Of a stretch of DNA of 64,000 nucleotides, positions 1-9,256 are shown in pieces (positions within the stretch are counted from its first letter, which is position 1; the number at the start of each line of letters is the position of its first letter). Location of the stretch: positions 10,341,666 to 10,405,665 of the forward strand of contig OZ024787.1 in NCBI GenBank assembly GCA_964017065.1, in the 5' to 3' direction. Position numbers and translations under genes: made by a program. The notes beneath the pieces were generated by a model. That model ran no database searches. It worked only from the letters and a program-made list of their open reading frames with translations, and had not been told where the DNA came from. This DNA comes from Haliclona indistincta. Lineage: Eukaryota; Porifera; Demospongiae; Haplosclerida; Chalinidae.

Positions 1-59
1 CTAGTCAGGCGTGGCCTGACCCATCACGTCACGCGATGGGTCGGGCCACGCCTGACTAG
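1..59. repeat. short hairpin ending like the large foldback element
   Basis: The first 59 bases are almost one palindrome. Arms of about 22 bp begin with TAGTCAGGCGTGGCCTG and surround a 13-base loop. The same 17-base terminus opens and closes the large element at 2297-8948, so this is probably a minimal relative or a remnant of that family. The left flank is outside the window, so no target duplication can be tested. Confidence 0.7.
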
Positions 60-449
60 CATGTACCTGGAAGATGTGATGAGTAGGGTTCCTCGGTCTC
101 CTCACTCACTGCAGGCTCTACTGCTATCACACACGAGCTCATTAGACGTACCTAAGTTACTGTTTGCTCTGTTACAGCTACTGCTTTCCGCCGGCGTTTC
201 CGGTAGGCCCTTTGATATTCCTTTTGTCGTTCTAGTCGTCCGCTTCCACGTTGATCGGGTGACTCTGCCTCTCGTCGTCGCTTTCTGGTAGCGGCCTAGT
301 CGTGTAAAAGTTGTTGCTTTTTAGGTGTCTCTGATCTCTGTTGTTGTCGTCCCTGAGTCTTCCAGGTATCTTGTTTGAAACCAAGCGCCAATTATAATGT
401 GCGCACGTGCTAAAAAGGGCGTTTCCTACTTCTCGGGAACATTAAAAAC

Positions 450-554
450 GACAAACACTACCCCGTGACAGATAGATTGTTAGATACATTCCCCGCCACG
501 TGGGCCATTGTGCCAATCAATGTGGGGCTCGCTCAGGCTCGCCCCAATTATACA
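450..554 (+). repeat. dispersed direct repeat, copy 1
   Basis: About 105 bp, from GACAAACACTACCCCGTGAC to the AATTATACA end, recur in the same orientation at 1468-1575 with a few mismatches and one small indel. The inner part holds an inverted motif (GGGGCTCGCTCAGGCTCGCC, with GGCGAGCCTGAGC shortly after copy 1). No coding potential. The surrounding 61-449 and 555-1467 show only short unconvincing ORFs. Confidence 0.75.
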
Positions 555-1467
555 TTCATGGAATGGCAGGGGCGAGCCTGAGCATTGATATAATTTAGCC
601 TTGTTAGTGTATAACATATAAGTAGGTATACTTACAGCATGTATTTGCCTCGCACATAAATAAAATTCATTAATAGTAACAATTTATTATCTATCTTCCT
701 CTCTGTTGTGTTCTTTCATTGATAATTAACCAAAACCATCCCTTTGGAGTCAGAAGTTGTTGCTAGTATTAAAATATAATATTCTGCTCTCTCTAAATAC
801 TTTTTTCTATGACAATTTTGCATGGCTGTACCAGTAGCAAAAAGCTTAAACGGTACCAATCAAAAGAAAAGACAAACATCATAAGTTATTAGATTAAATT
901 AGATAGATAGCCACGAATATCTCTCTTGAAAACAGAGAGGGATGAAGCGGAGACAATATCAGCAGGTAATTTGTTCCATAGTTTAACAGTGTCCGGGGAA
1001 AAAGGAGGAGTCATAAGCAAGACATGTCTTAGCATTGAGTCAACAACTATAACCTATGTTCTTCAGTTTCTGTAGACAGTCTTTTGTTAGCCCTTTCACA
1101 AAGGTGTGAAAGTCTGTTTGCTCAATTATTTGTAATGGAGAGTAAGTACAGCGCGGGATTATATGGGCCGAGTAGCAGTGGTGTCTCTCTTCAAGTTCAC
1201 GCTGTCTGCGCTTCCTCTCCCGCGCCAAAGCCCTGGTTCTTGCTGCAGCGTCAGTCACAGTATCGCTGATGAGGGCGCCGGGTGCATCATGATTCATGGA
1301 AAAGCGAGATGGGAAGGCAAATCGTCGAGTCGTCCATTTTGCAGTCGAGTTATGAAAGAACGTCAAGTAGTTATGAAAGAACGTGCAATCCCGGGGCCTT
1401 GCAATTGCTGCCCTCGTGGGCCTCGCATACAATACTACAGTATGGGCCTCGCCCTATGGATTGAAAG

Positions 1468-1575
1468 GACAAACGCTACCCCGTGACAGATAGATAGCCA
1501 GATAGATACATTCCCCGCCGCGTGGGCCATTGTGCCAATCAATGTGGGGCTCGCTCAGGCTCGCCCCAATTATAC
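1468..1575 (+). repeat. dispersed direct repeat, copy 2
   Basis: Second copy of the 450-554 repeat. It runs directly into the transporter-derived fragment that follows, so the repeat end may mark the insertion boundary of that fragment. Confidence 0.75.
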
Positions 1576-2038
1576 ACATATAGTCTTGTGTATTAACACA
1601 GTGTCTATAAAACTGGCTGAGCAATCGTGGGTTCAGTTATAATTCATCTGCTTCCATTGACACAGTCTGTATCTCCTCTGCAGAAAGTGTTCGATCTCCT
1701 CTAGTTTTACTCCTTTTGTCTCCGGCAGAAACACAGCAACACACACGGTTGATATTAGATTGGCAATACCAAACCCCCACCAAACAGTATATGGATATAC
1801 CAAGTTAGCAAATGGAGCATATGCAGTAGAAACAAGAGCACTGCAAGCCCAGTTCACTGCTGTAGCTACACCAGCAAGAGAGCCTCGAATCTGCAATGGA
1901 AATAGTTCAGAATTCAGAATAAATGGTATAGTTCCCGAAAATCCAACTGTGTGAATTACAAAGAATGTAATAATCATCCACTGGAAATTATGGCTATTGC
2001 AAGGTGATGCAGCTGCTGCTTGTAAGAAAGTAGCATTG
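1567..2038 (-). pseudogene. 3' fragment of a duplicated sugar transporter
   Basis: This stretch is a near copy of the last part of the transporter gene at 15509-17779, including about 65 bp of its 3' flank. It starts abruptly at the codons for NATFLQA and runs to the same stop codon. It keeps the motif ELFPLQIRG and the PETKG signature. Relative to the complete gene it lacks three codons (IGW), so the helix reads VGFSGTIPF. Upstream of about 2038 the homology ends and unrelated sequence follows, without the first two exons or the first two thirds of exon 3. The reading frame is otherwise open, so the copy is recent or was recently constrained. I call it a truncated, non-functional duplicate. 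Confidence 0.85.
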
Positions 2039-2462
2039 ATATCATTGATACCACAAGATATCCCACCATTACAGCACCGTGAGGTGGTGGAAGACGATCT
2101 AAGGGAAGGAGAGGAGAGGTGGGAGAGGACGATATCACTACCAACAACAAATGGGCTTGGCAGTGGGAGGAGCATCAGTTGATAGTCTGCAACACATGGA
2201 TAGTGAACCAGTCAAACACCAGTAGGCAGTAGTGCTAGTATAGTATTAGGTGCTGTAACAGTACAATTTTAGTATTAATTTAGACCACATAATTATTAGT
2301 CAGGCGTGGCCTGCCTAATCGCATACTGTACAGTATGCACCCGGTTCGGAAACTTTTCTCCGATTGATACCTAAGAATATACGGGGACCCTCACGGCACG
2401 TGCGGTGTTAGGGTTCTCGGTTTGTAACTATCAGTGGGCGGGTTCAGAATACTGTCTGGTAC

Positions 2463-4244
2463 CATAGATATTAGAGGGGGAGGGGATTGGAAACGCCTAA
2501 ATGCAATAATACAACGTGACGTCACTTCCGCGTCGTATCCGTGCCTCGCTTTCAGACCGAGACAGCTCGTACGACTTCACTGCAAAAAAGCCGTCTATAG
2601 TAGCGCTAACAGCAAAAGGGGATCTTTCTTGTTACAAAGTTGTTTCAAGTATAATCATTCATCAAATTGACTGGAAATAAAGTGGACCAACTCTCTTTTA
2701 AATCTGTGAGTTACAATTGAATGTTTGGAAAAGAATTAAAAAGTTGTTATTACATTTTCACAACAAGCCTGTGCCTTCAGATTGAATTTTTGATATTCAT
2801 ATTGACTTAGGGAATGCTGGAGCATGGCATAGCAATATAATTTTCAAAATATTTTGCTATGTGATTGGGCTAATGAGCAAAACGTGCGTTTTCAGTGGTT
2901 CTTTTACTTAAATTTTGACTAAAGCAACACTAATGTAGAACACTATTCATAACAACCTAGACATAGTACAAAGTATAGAGAAAAGCACTGGGTAGTTTAT
3001 TATACTGCTATCTTTACTGTTTTATTAAAAATGCGTTGTAGAGCATGGGCTGAATTTCAATTTCTAAGAAAAGGACATGCTACCGTCAGAGGAGGTCTAC
3101 CCCAGGAAGGCCTAGTAAACAAAGAAAGGTGCACATATTAAGTAAAAAGTGTTACAATTATTATAATACACATCAATATGCAGCTTGTTCATGCATGCTA
3201 GCCTGCATGGCTACTTCTGAAACTACTTCAGACAAGTGACGATGAGAAGATCAGGTGTTATTATAAGCCAGGAAATCCTGCTAGGTCTTAGAATCACAGG
3301 TGATCAATAAATTTACTTCGGGTACGTGCATTGTCATGACTGTTCTTTAATTTTCTACCTGCAGTGAAATCATTTGTTGAGTTAAATAAGTATCTCCTAA
3401 AGCAAGATGGTGTCAGATATTTTCTTAGTGAGAAGCTATGCCAGGATCCCCTAGAAAGTTTTTTTGGCAAAAAGAGCATCAGAGGTGGCTATTCTGACAA
3501 TCCAACTGTTAGCAGTTTTCATTATGGCACTTAATCCTTGCGAGTGCAAGGCTCTGTTGCTGTTAGGCTGTGAGAGGAAATTGCAAGCGAGGGCACAACA
3601 CAAAAGAGATTACTGTTGATGAGACACCTCTCCCAAAAGGCCATGCATGCAAGAAGAAAACTGTCAACAATAGTGTATAGCAGCAATCTTGGTTCACAAT
3701 AATTATAATACAGGTGCAATGAGACACACAATAATTATTATTTGACATAAGCCCCAGCAGTGGAAAAAATGATCCACGGATAGTGAGCCAGAGTTCAATG
3801 ATCTTGACAAGTAGTGCTTTAGAAGTCTCATCTTCAAGAGATACTGCACAAACGCACCATTCTTTCATTTTAAAAAGAGACTCGCAGGACAGAGTGCTTT
3901 TGACCACCAGTTGAGTGAGCTCTTGCTGCAATCAGTCGAGTCCAATTCGTGATAGCAACTTCGTAGTAGGCTGGATAGAATAATCAATTTTGGGCTAGTT
4001 CTCGAGCGGCAGTGGTGCGCTTTGAATGTACTGAAGATAGCTCTTTGCCGTCCGCGACTGACTGCAAACAAGTTTCCATGAAGCAAGCGTCAGCAGCCGG
4101 TCTTAGTAGCGTCACTAGCACTCGTAGTAGCAGTCATAGCGTCTTTTGGTGTCATACATTTACGGAAAAATACGGACTACCCGAGGCACGGATTAGTCAG
4201 CGGATACTACGCGTTTCCAATCCCTCTGGGCTCTAATATCTATG
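2463..4244. mobile_element. P-like DNA transposon nested in the foldback left arm
   Basis: This 1.78 kb insertion is absent from the corresponding place in the right arm. It starts CATAGATATTAGAG and ends with the inverse, and more distant similarity of the ends continues for about 40 bp (GGATTGGAAACGC). The flanks carry CTGGTAC, extendable to an 8-mer CTGGTACC (2456-2463 and 4245-4252). An 8-bp duplication is typical of the P and hAT superfamilies. The internal remnant at 3362-3660 resembles the C-terminal part of P-type transposases, which supports P. Confidence 0.75.
3362..3660 (+). pseudogene. decayed P-like transposase C-terminus
   Basis: Read on the plus strand, this gives VKSFVELNKYLLKQDG, then FLSEKLCQDPLESFFG, then RGGYSDNPTVSSFHYGT. 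That is the pattern KLxQDPLExFFGxxRxxGGxxDNP found at the C-terminus of P-element/THAP9-like transposases. A stop and frame changes follow. A later stretch in another frame (GNCKRGHNTKEITVDETPLP) looks like the usual basic tail. No upstream catalytic domain is recognisable, so it is inactive. Recognition is from family knowledge, without a search. Confidence 0.65.
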
Positions 4245-5459
4245 CTGGTACCAGAGAAAGGTGGGGCTGGTGCAGGAATCGACTAGAAAAATGGCGTACC
4301 GACAGCACTAGCTTGGAAAGCACGCAGATCTTCGTCTGGGACTACTTTAGTAAAGAAGGCTGCTGTTTATAGGAACCTAAAGGTGATTGAAATCCACTGA
4401 AGACGAGTGAGTACTGCTGTCTAGCATTCTATTCTACCATGACGAGCAAAGTGGACCTGAGCCTTTTAAACTTCTGTGTGACAATGAAAAGGCGTTGTAA
4501 CGAGGAGGAATCTCTGCTATAGAACTGGCTGAATGTCATAGCTTGTTCAATTTATTAGTTGAAGGTCCTGAGCACCTGCACATGATCTCTGAGCAGAATT
4601 GGTGAGTCTATCAATAGTCAGATTGTATTAGGAGCATTAAGAGTAGCACTGTTGTTGGTTTTCCTGTAAATGAGAGTCTAGACCGCCCCTGCTAGCTATA
4701 TAGCTAGTACGCAATCACTACGCATTCAGCTGCTTCAATTGACAGCGAATTTTTTCATGCTTGTCTTGTTAACGCATCCATGGCTACCTGCATGAACAGC
4801 GCAATTGTAATCACAACTAAAAAGAAGGTTGTCTTGTACAAAAAGTACCGAGCACTTTACATACATTACGTAGTACCAACAGGCACACACGTGCATGGCT
4901 AGCTAGCAGCCTCTGTTGCACAATATTTAAAATTAGGCTACTGATGCATGATAATTAATTCAGGAGGATTAATGCAACGGAATGGGTAGAAAATATTCGA
5001 GCAAAAAGTTTTGGTGTCTTCCTCTTAATGAAACACGTAACTCATGGGGGTTCTGAAGAACCGTTCAGTCTCCTGAATGGTCCACTTTCCTGAGCAAAAA
5101 GGTCCACTTTTCTTGGCAAAAGGGTCCACATTTTTAGCCAAAATTGAATCTGCTTGTTTTCTCGGAAGAATTGCAGTGAAAATAGCACATTTAGGTATTC
5201 ATTATGTGACTGTTCACGAGAATTATCATTAAAAATCAATTGACAAGGCCGTCATGATTTTTAATAAGACAACATTTTCAGTGGGGATCTGTACCACTCG
5301 AGAAAGAATCCTCTCTGTAAATTCCTGGCTATGCAGGCCTTGTATAATGACGGTTTTGCATAATCTGTTAATGATAATAATGGCCGTAATAGGCTATTTA
5401 TTCACTGTTGTTTTTGTGTGTAGCCTTAGATTTAAGTGTCGTAATGTTATCCAAATTAG

Positions 5460-5500
5460 TCACTTTCTCTCTCTCTCTTTCTCTCTCTCACTCAGGCTAT
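5460..5500 (+). repeat. CT-rich simple repeat (left arm)
   Basis: A pyrimidine (CT)n-type tract. It has its inverted partner, a (GA)n tract, at about 7233-7277 in the right arm of the foldback element, which confirms the symmetry of the two arms. Confidence 0.8.
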
Positions 5501-5964
5501 TAATTATTTTGTGAAATCAGAAAGAAGACACTAAAACACCAAGAATGTTTGTCATAATGAGTTGCAACATGCTGCTTGATTTGATGGTGTTATGTCAACA
5601 GGTGCAACTGAAAAAGTGATGGTCTAGCAAGTCGTAACAAGAAGATAATAACTAACTTACTACATAAACTAAGTATTTAGTAGTCCCAGTCACAAAACAA
5701 GTATTTTGTTATATATTATGTATTTTCGTATCGCAATAGTTTTATTATAACTATGAACACACTAGAAGTGCATAACATACAATCATGGTCTAATTGTAAT
5801 ACAATGGTTTGAATCATACCATCCACTGAAATAGTCCTGAGCTAATCATAATAAATGGCTGCAATATTCTTCCAGTGACCTTGCAATCTGGTAGCAAAGT
5901 GCTGATCAAGTGTAGCTTGTCTGTTTAATAGTGCTTTTAAGAGAACTTGTCATTCCATATTGAT

Positions 5965-6155
5965 CTTGTGACTAAAGTGCAGCAAGTAGCATACTAATCT
6001 GGTAGACTTGATGTGTAAGAATGCTGTGAAAGCACTGAAATGAAGAAAATGTCATTTCATAGTGATCTTGAGACTAAAGTGCAGTAAGTTGCATACTAAT
6101 CTGGTAGACTCGATGTGCAAGAATGCTGTGATTGCACTGAAATAAAGAAAGGAGA
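5965..6155 (-). repeat. 102-bp tandem repeat, left arm (about 2 units)
   Basis: About two units related, in inverted orientation, to the larger array at 6297-6745. They contain CTAATCTGGTAGACT and GAATGCTGTGA. They sit next to the centre of the foldback element. Confidence 0.8.
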
Positions 6156-6296
6156 TTTTAGTGTCATTACAGCATTTTCACACAACAGATCTACTGAAGT
6201 ACTGCACAACTTGCTACTATTTAGCACCACAATCACTATGAGAGTGCATCTTTTCATATACAGTATTCCCACTCACTAGCTCCACTGTATTAGTAT

Positions 6297-6745
6297 GTAA
6301 CTTACTACACTTCAGTCTCAAGATCACTATGAAGTGACATTTTCTTCATTTCAGTGCTTTCACAGCATTCTTGCACATCAAGTCTACCAGATTAGTATGC
6401 AACTTACTGCACTTTAGTCTCAAGATCACTAACAAGTGACATTTTCTTCATTTCAGTGCTTTCACAGCATTCTTGCACATCAAGTCTACCAGATTAGTAT
6501 GCAACTTACTGCACTTTAGTCTCAAGATCACTAACAAGTGACATTTTCTTCATTTCAGTGCTTTCACAGCATTCTTGCAGTTCGAGTCTACCAGATTAGT
6601 ATGCAACTTACTGCACTTTAGTCTCAAGATCACTATCAAGTGACATTTTCTTCATTTCAGTGCTTTCACAGCATTCTTGCACATCGAGTCTACCAGATTA
6701 GTATGCAAATTACTGCACCTTAGTCTCAAGATCACTATGAAATGG
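6297..6745 (+). repeat. 102-bp tandem repeat, right arm (about 4.4 units)
   Basis: The motif GCAACTTACTGCAC recurs at 6399, 6501 and 6603, with variants at 6297 and 6704, giving a period of 101-102 bp. Units are over 90% alike. The array is inverted relative to the shorter left-arm array, so copy number differs between arms (about 2 versus 4.4), presumably by slippage or unequal exchange. Confidence 0.85.
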
Positions 6746-7240
6746 CGATTTCTCTTAAAAGCACTATTAAACTACTCTTACAGACAAGCTACACTTGATC
6801 ACCACTTTGCCACCAGGTTGTGTGGTCACTGGAAGAATATCGCAACCGATTATTACTTGTATGATTAGCACAGGACTGTTTCAGTGGATAGTATGATTCA
6901 TCGTAACAAACCATTGTAGACAATGATTGTATGTTACGCACTTCTAGTGTGTTCATTGTTATAATAAAACTATTGTGATACGAAAATACATAATTTTATT
7001 ATAACAAAATACTTGTTGTGTGACTGGGACTACCAACTACTTGGTTTATTTAGTAATAAAGTTAGTTATATCGACTTGCCAGACCACCACTTGTTCAATT
7101 GCACCTGTGAACAGTACACCATCAAATCAAGCAGCACGTTGTCACTCATTATGACAAACCTGATGTTCATTCTCCTAGAACAAATTGGCGTTTTAGTGTC
7201 CTTTTTCTGATCATGATTTCACAAAATTAATAGCCTGAGT

Positions 7241-7277
<37 letters not shown>

Positions 7278-8079
7278 TATCACCTATTATTTCTTTGTTT
7301 ATTTTCTGTATCACCTATTTACTTTATTTGTTTATTTTCTGTATCACCTATTAAGAGAGAGAGAAAATGAATAATTTCGATAGCACTAAGACACTTAAAA
7401 TCTAGGGCTATATACACACAAAAACAACAGTGAATAAAATGAACCAGAGAGCCTATTACGTCCACTGACAATAATCATTAGCAGATTATGCAAAACCGCC
7501 AGTATACAAGGCCTGCATAGCCAGAAATTTACAGATAGTTCGTGTGGTGCAGAGCGTAGTTGAACAATTTTGTGTTATTAAAAATCATGATGGCCATGCC
7601 ATTTGATAATTCTCGTGAACAGTCGCATAGGACTACCTAAATGTGCTATAAATGTGCTGCAATACTTTCGAGAAAACGGGATGCTTCAATTTTGGCTAAG
7701 AACCTTTTGCTAAGAAAAGTAAGGAAAGTGGACCTTTCAGGAGACTCAGCAGTTCTTCAGAACTTCCGTGAGCTATGTGTTTCGTTAAGAGGAAGACACA
7801 AAAATACATTTCTCGAATATTTTTCTACCCATTCCATTGCATTAATCCTCCTCAATTAATTATCATGCATCGGTAGCCTATTTTAATTATCTTTCACCAA
7901 TCGGATTGCTCTATTTGAGGGAATTAATGTAGGTTAATTAATGACCGCGCGTAGCGTCTTCTATAGCAACAGACCGTTGTGTCTTTGCGAGTTTGAAAAA
8001 TTCGTGATGTAATTGCGCTCACAGTGTTATGTGTGATGAACTATATAATAAGCCAGTTATTGCATGCACTGCACAACTC

Positions 8080-8178
8080 GGGCATTAACCGACATAAATG
8101 ACAGCGGGAAAGTCGTTTGCCCTCGAACAGTCTCAGGCAACTCGACTTTCCCGCTGTCATCTATGTCGATTAATGCCC
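8080..8178. repeat. near-perfect hairpin inserted in the foldback right arm
   Basis: Two 36-base arms (8080-8115 and 8143-8178, starting GGGCATTAACCGACATA) are complementary with a few mismatches around a 27-base loop. The left arm of the foldback lacks this sequence. The left arm runs directly from CCTCTGTTGCACAATA to TAGGCTACTGATGCATG, so about 290 bp (roughly 7890-8205) were gained on the right or lost on the left. Confidence 0.75.
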
Positions 8179-8957
8179 TCGTTTGAGGGCAATAACCAAT
8201 ACCTATTGTGCAACAGAGGCTGCTAGCCATGCACATGAGTGCCTGTTGGTACTATAGTACTTAGGTAAAATGCTCAGTAATTTTTGTACAAGACAACCTT
8301 CTTCTCAGTTTGTGATTACAAGTGTGCTGTTCATGCAGGTAGCCTTGGATGTGTTAACAAGACAAGCATGAAATTCCCTACAAGTTGAATTACCAGCTGA
8401 ATGCGTACTAGCCGGTATATATATAGCTAGCAGGGGCAGTCTAGACTCTCATTTACAGGAAAACAACAACAGTGCTACTCTTAATGCTACCAATACAATC
8501 TGACCATTTCTACCTTTTGATAGACTCACCAGTTCTGCTCAGAGATCATGTGCAGGTGCTCAGGACCTTCAACTAATAAACAAGCTATCACATCCAGGTC
8601 CATGCACTTGGCTCGTAGTAGAATACAATGCTAGACAGTAGTACTAACTCGTCTTCAGTGGATTTCAATCGCCTTTAGGTTCCTATAAACAGCAGCCATC
8701 TTTACTAAAGTAGTCCCAGACGAAGATCTGCGTGCTTTTCAAGTGCTGTCGGTACGCCATTTTATCTAGTCGATTCCTGCACCAGCCCCACCTTTCTCTG
8801 TATTCTGAACCCGCCCACTGATAGTTAGAAACCGAGAACCCTTACACCGCACGTGCCGTGAGGGTTCCCGTAAATTCTTAGGTATCAATCGGAAAAAAGT
8901 TTCCGAACCGGGTGCAGTATGCGAGATTAGGCAGGCCACGCCTGACTACATAATTAT

Positions 8958-9256
8958 TACATCTTTCATTGGTCACCATGCATGCAAAAAGGGCTAACAC
9001 TTCACTTTTTATAGTCCAGTGTAATTGGGATATTGAACACACCTGTGGAAGAAGACTGCTCGTGAGAAGAAGACTGCTGCTCAGCCACAAGAATATCCGT
9101 ATAATTACAAAACGTCCGTAATTTTGTATCGTATATTATAACCACGCCTATGTTTGAATAAGTGGCGGGAAAGTCAGAAGGAGCAGCCGTAGCCCCTAGA
9201 GTGCACTTTCTACACTGTCGACGTCGTCTGTGTTTCTCGTAACTATTCAAGATACT
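8958..9256 (+). promoter_or_regulatory. 5' flank of the PRDM9-like gene
   Basis: 300 bp separate the edge of the foldback element from the first coding exon. It should therefore hold the promoter and 5' leader. I see no clear TATA box or other recognisable site. The boundary of the 9-bp duplication (8957) sets an upper limit for native sequence. Confidence 0.4.

Larger units (their letters stand above)
2297..8948. mobile_element. 6.65 kb foldback element with very long terminal inverted repeats
   Basis: The element begins TAGTCAGGCGTGGCCTGCC and ends with the reverse complement. It is flanked on both sides by the identical 9-mer CATAATTAT (2288-2296 and 8949-8957), a clean target-site duplication. 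Almost all of it is one inverted repeat. The left half (2297-2450, 4252-6150) matches the reverse complement of the right half (8948 down to about 6300) with moderate divergence and indels, around a centre near 6200-6290. I find no transposase or other credible ORF belonging to the outer element, so it is non-autonomous. A 9-bp duplication with long inverted repeats fits Mutator-like or foldback elements; the superfamily is inference. Confidence 0.88.

Noticed and set aside
6297..6745. CRISPR-like regular repeats
   Set aside because: 102-bp contiguous tandem units without spacers, inside a eukaryotic foldback element.
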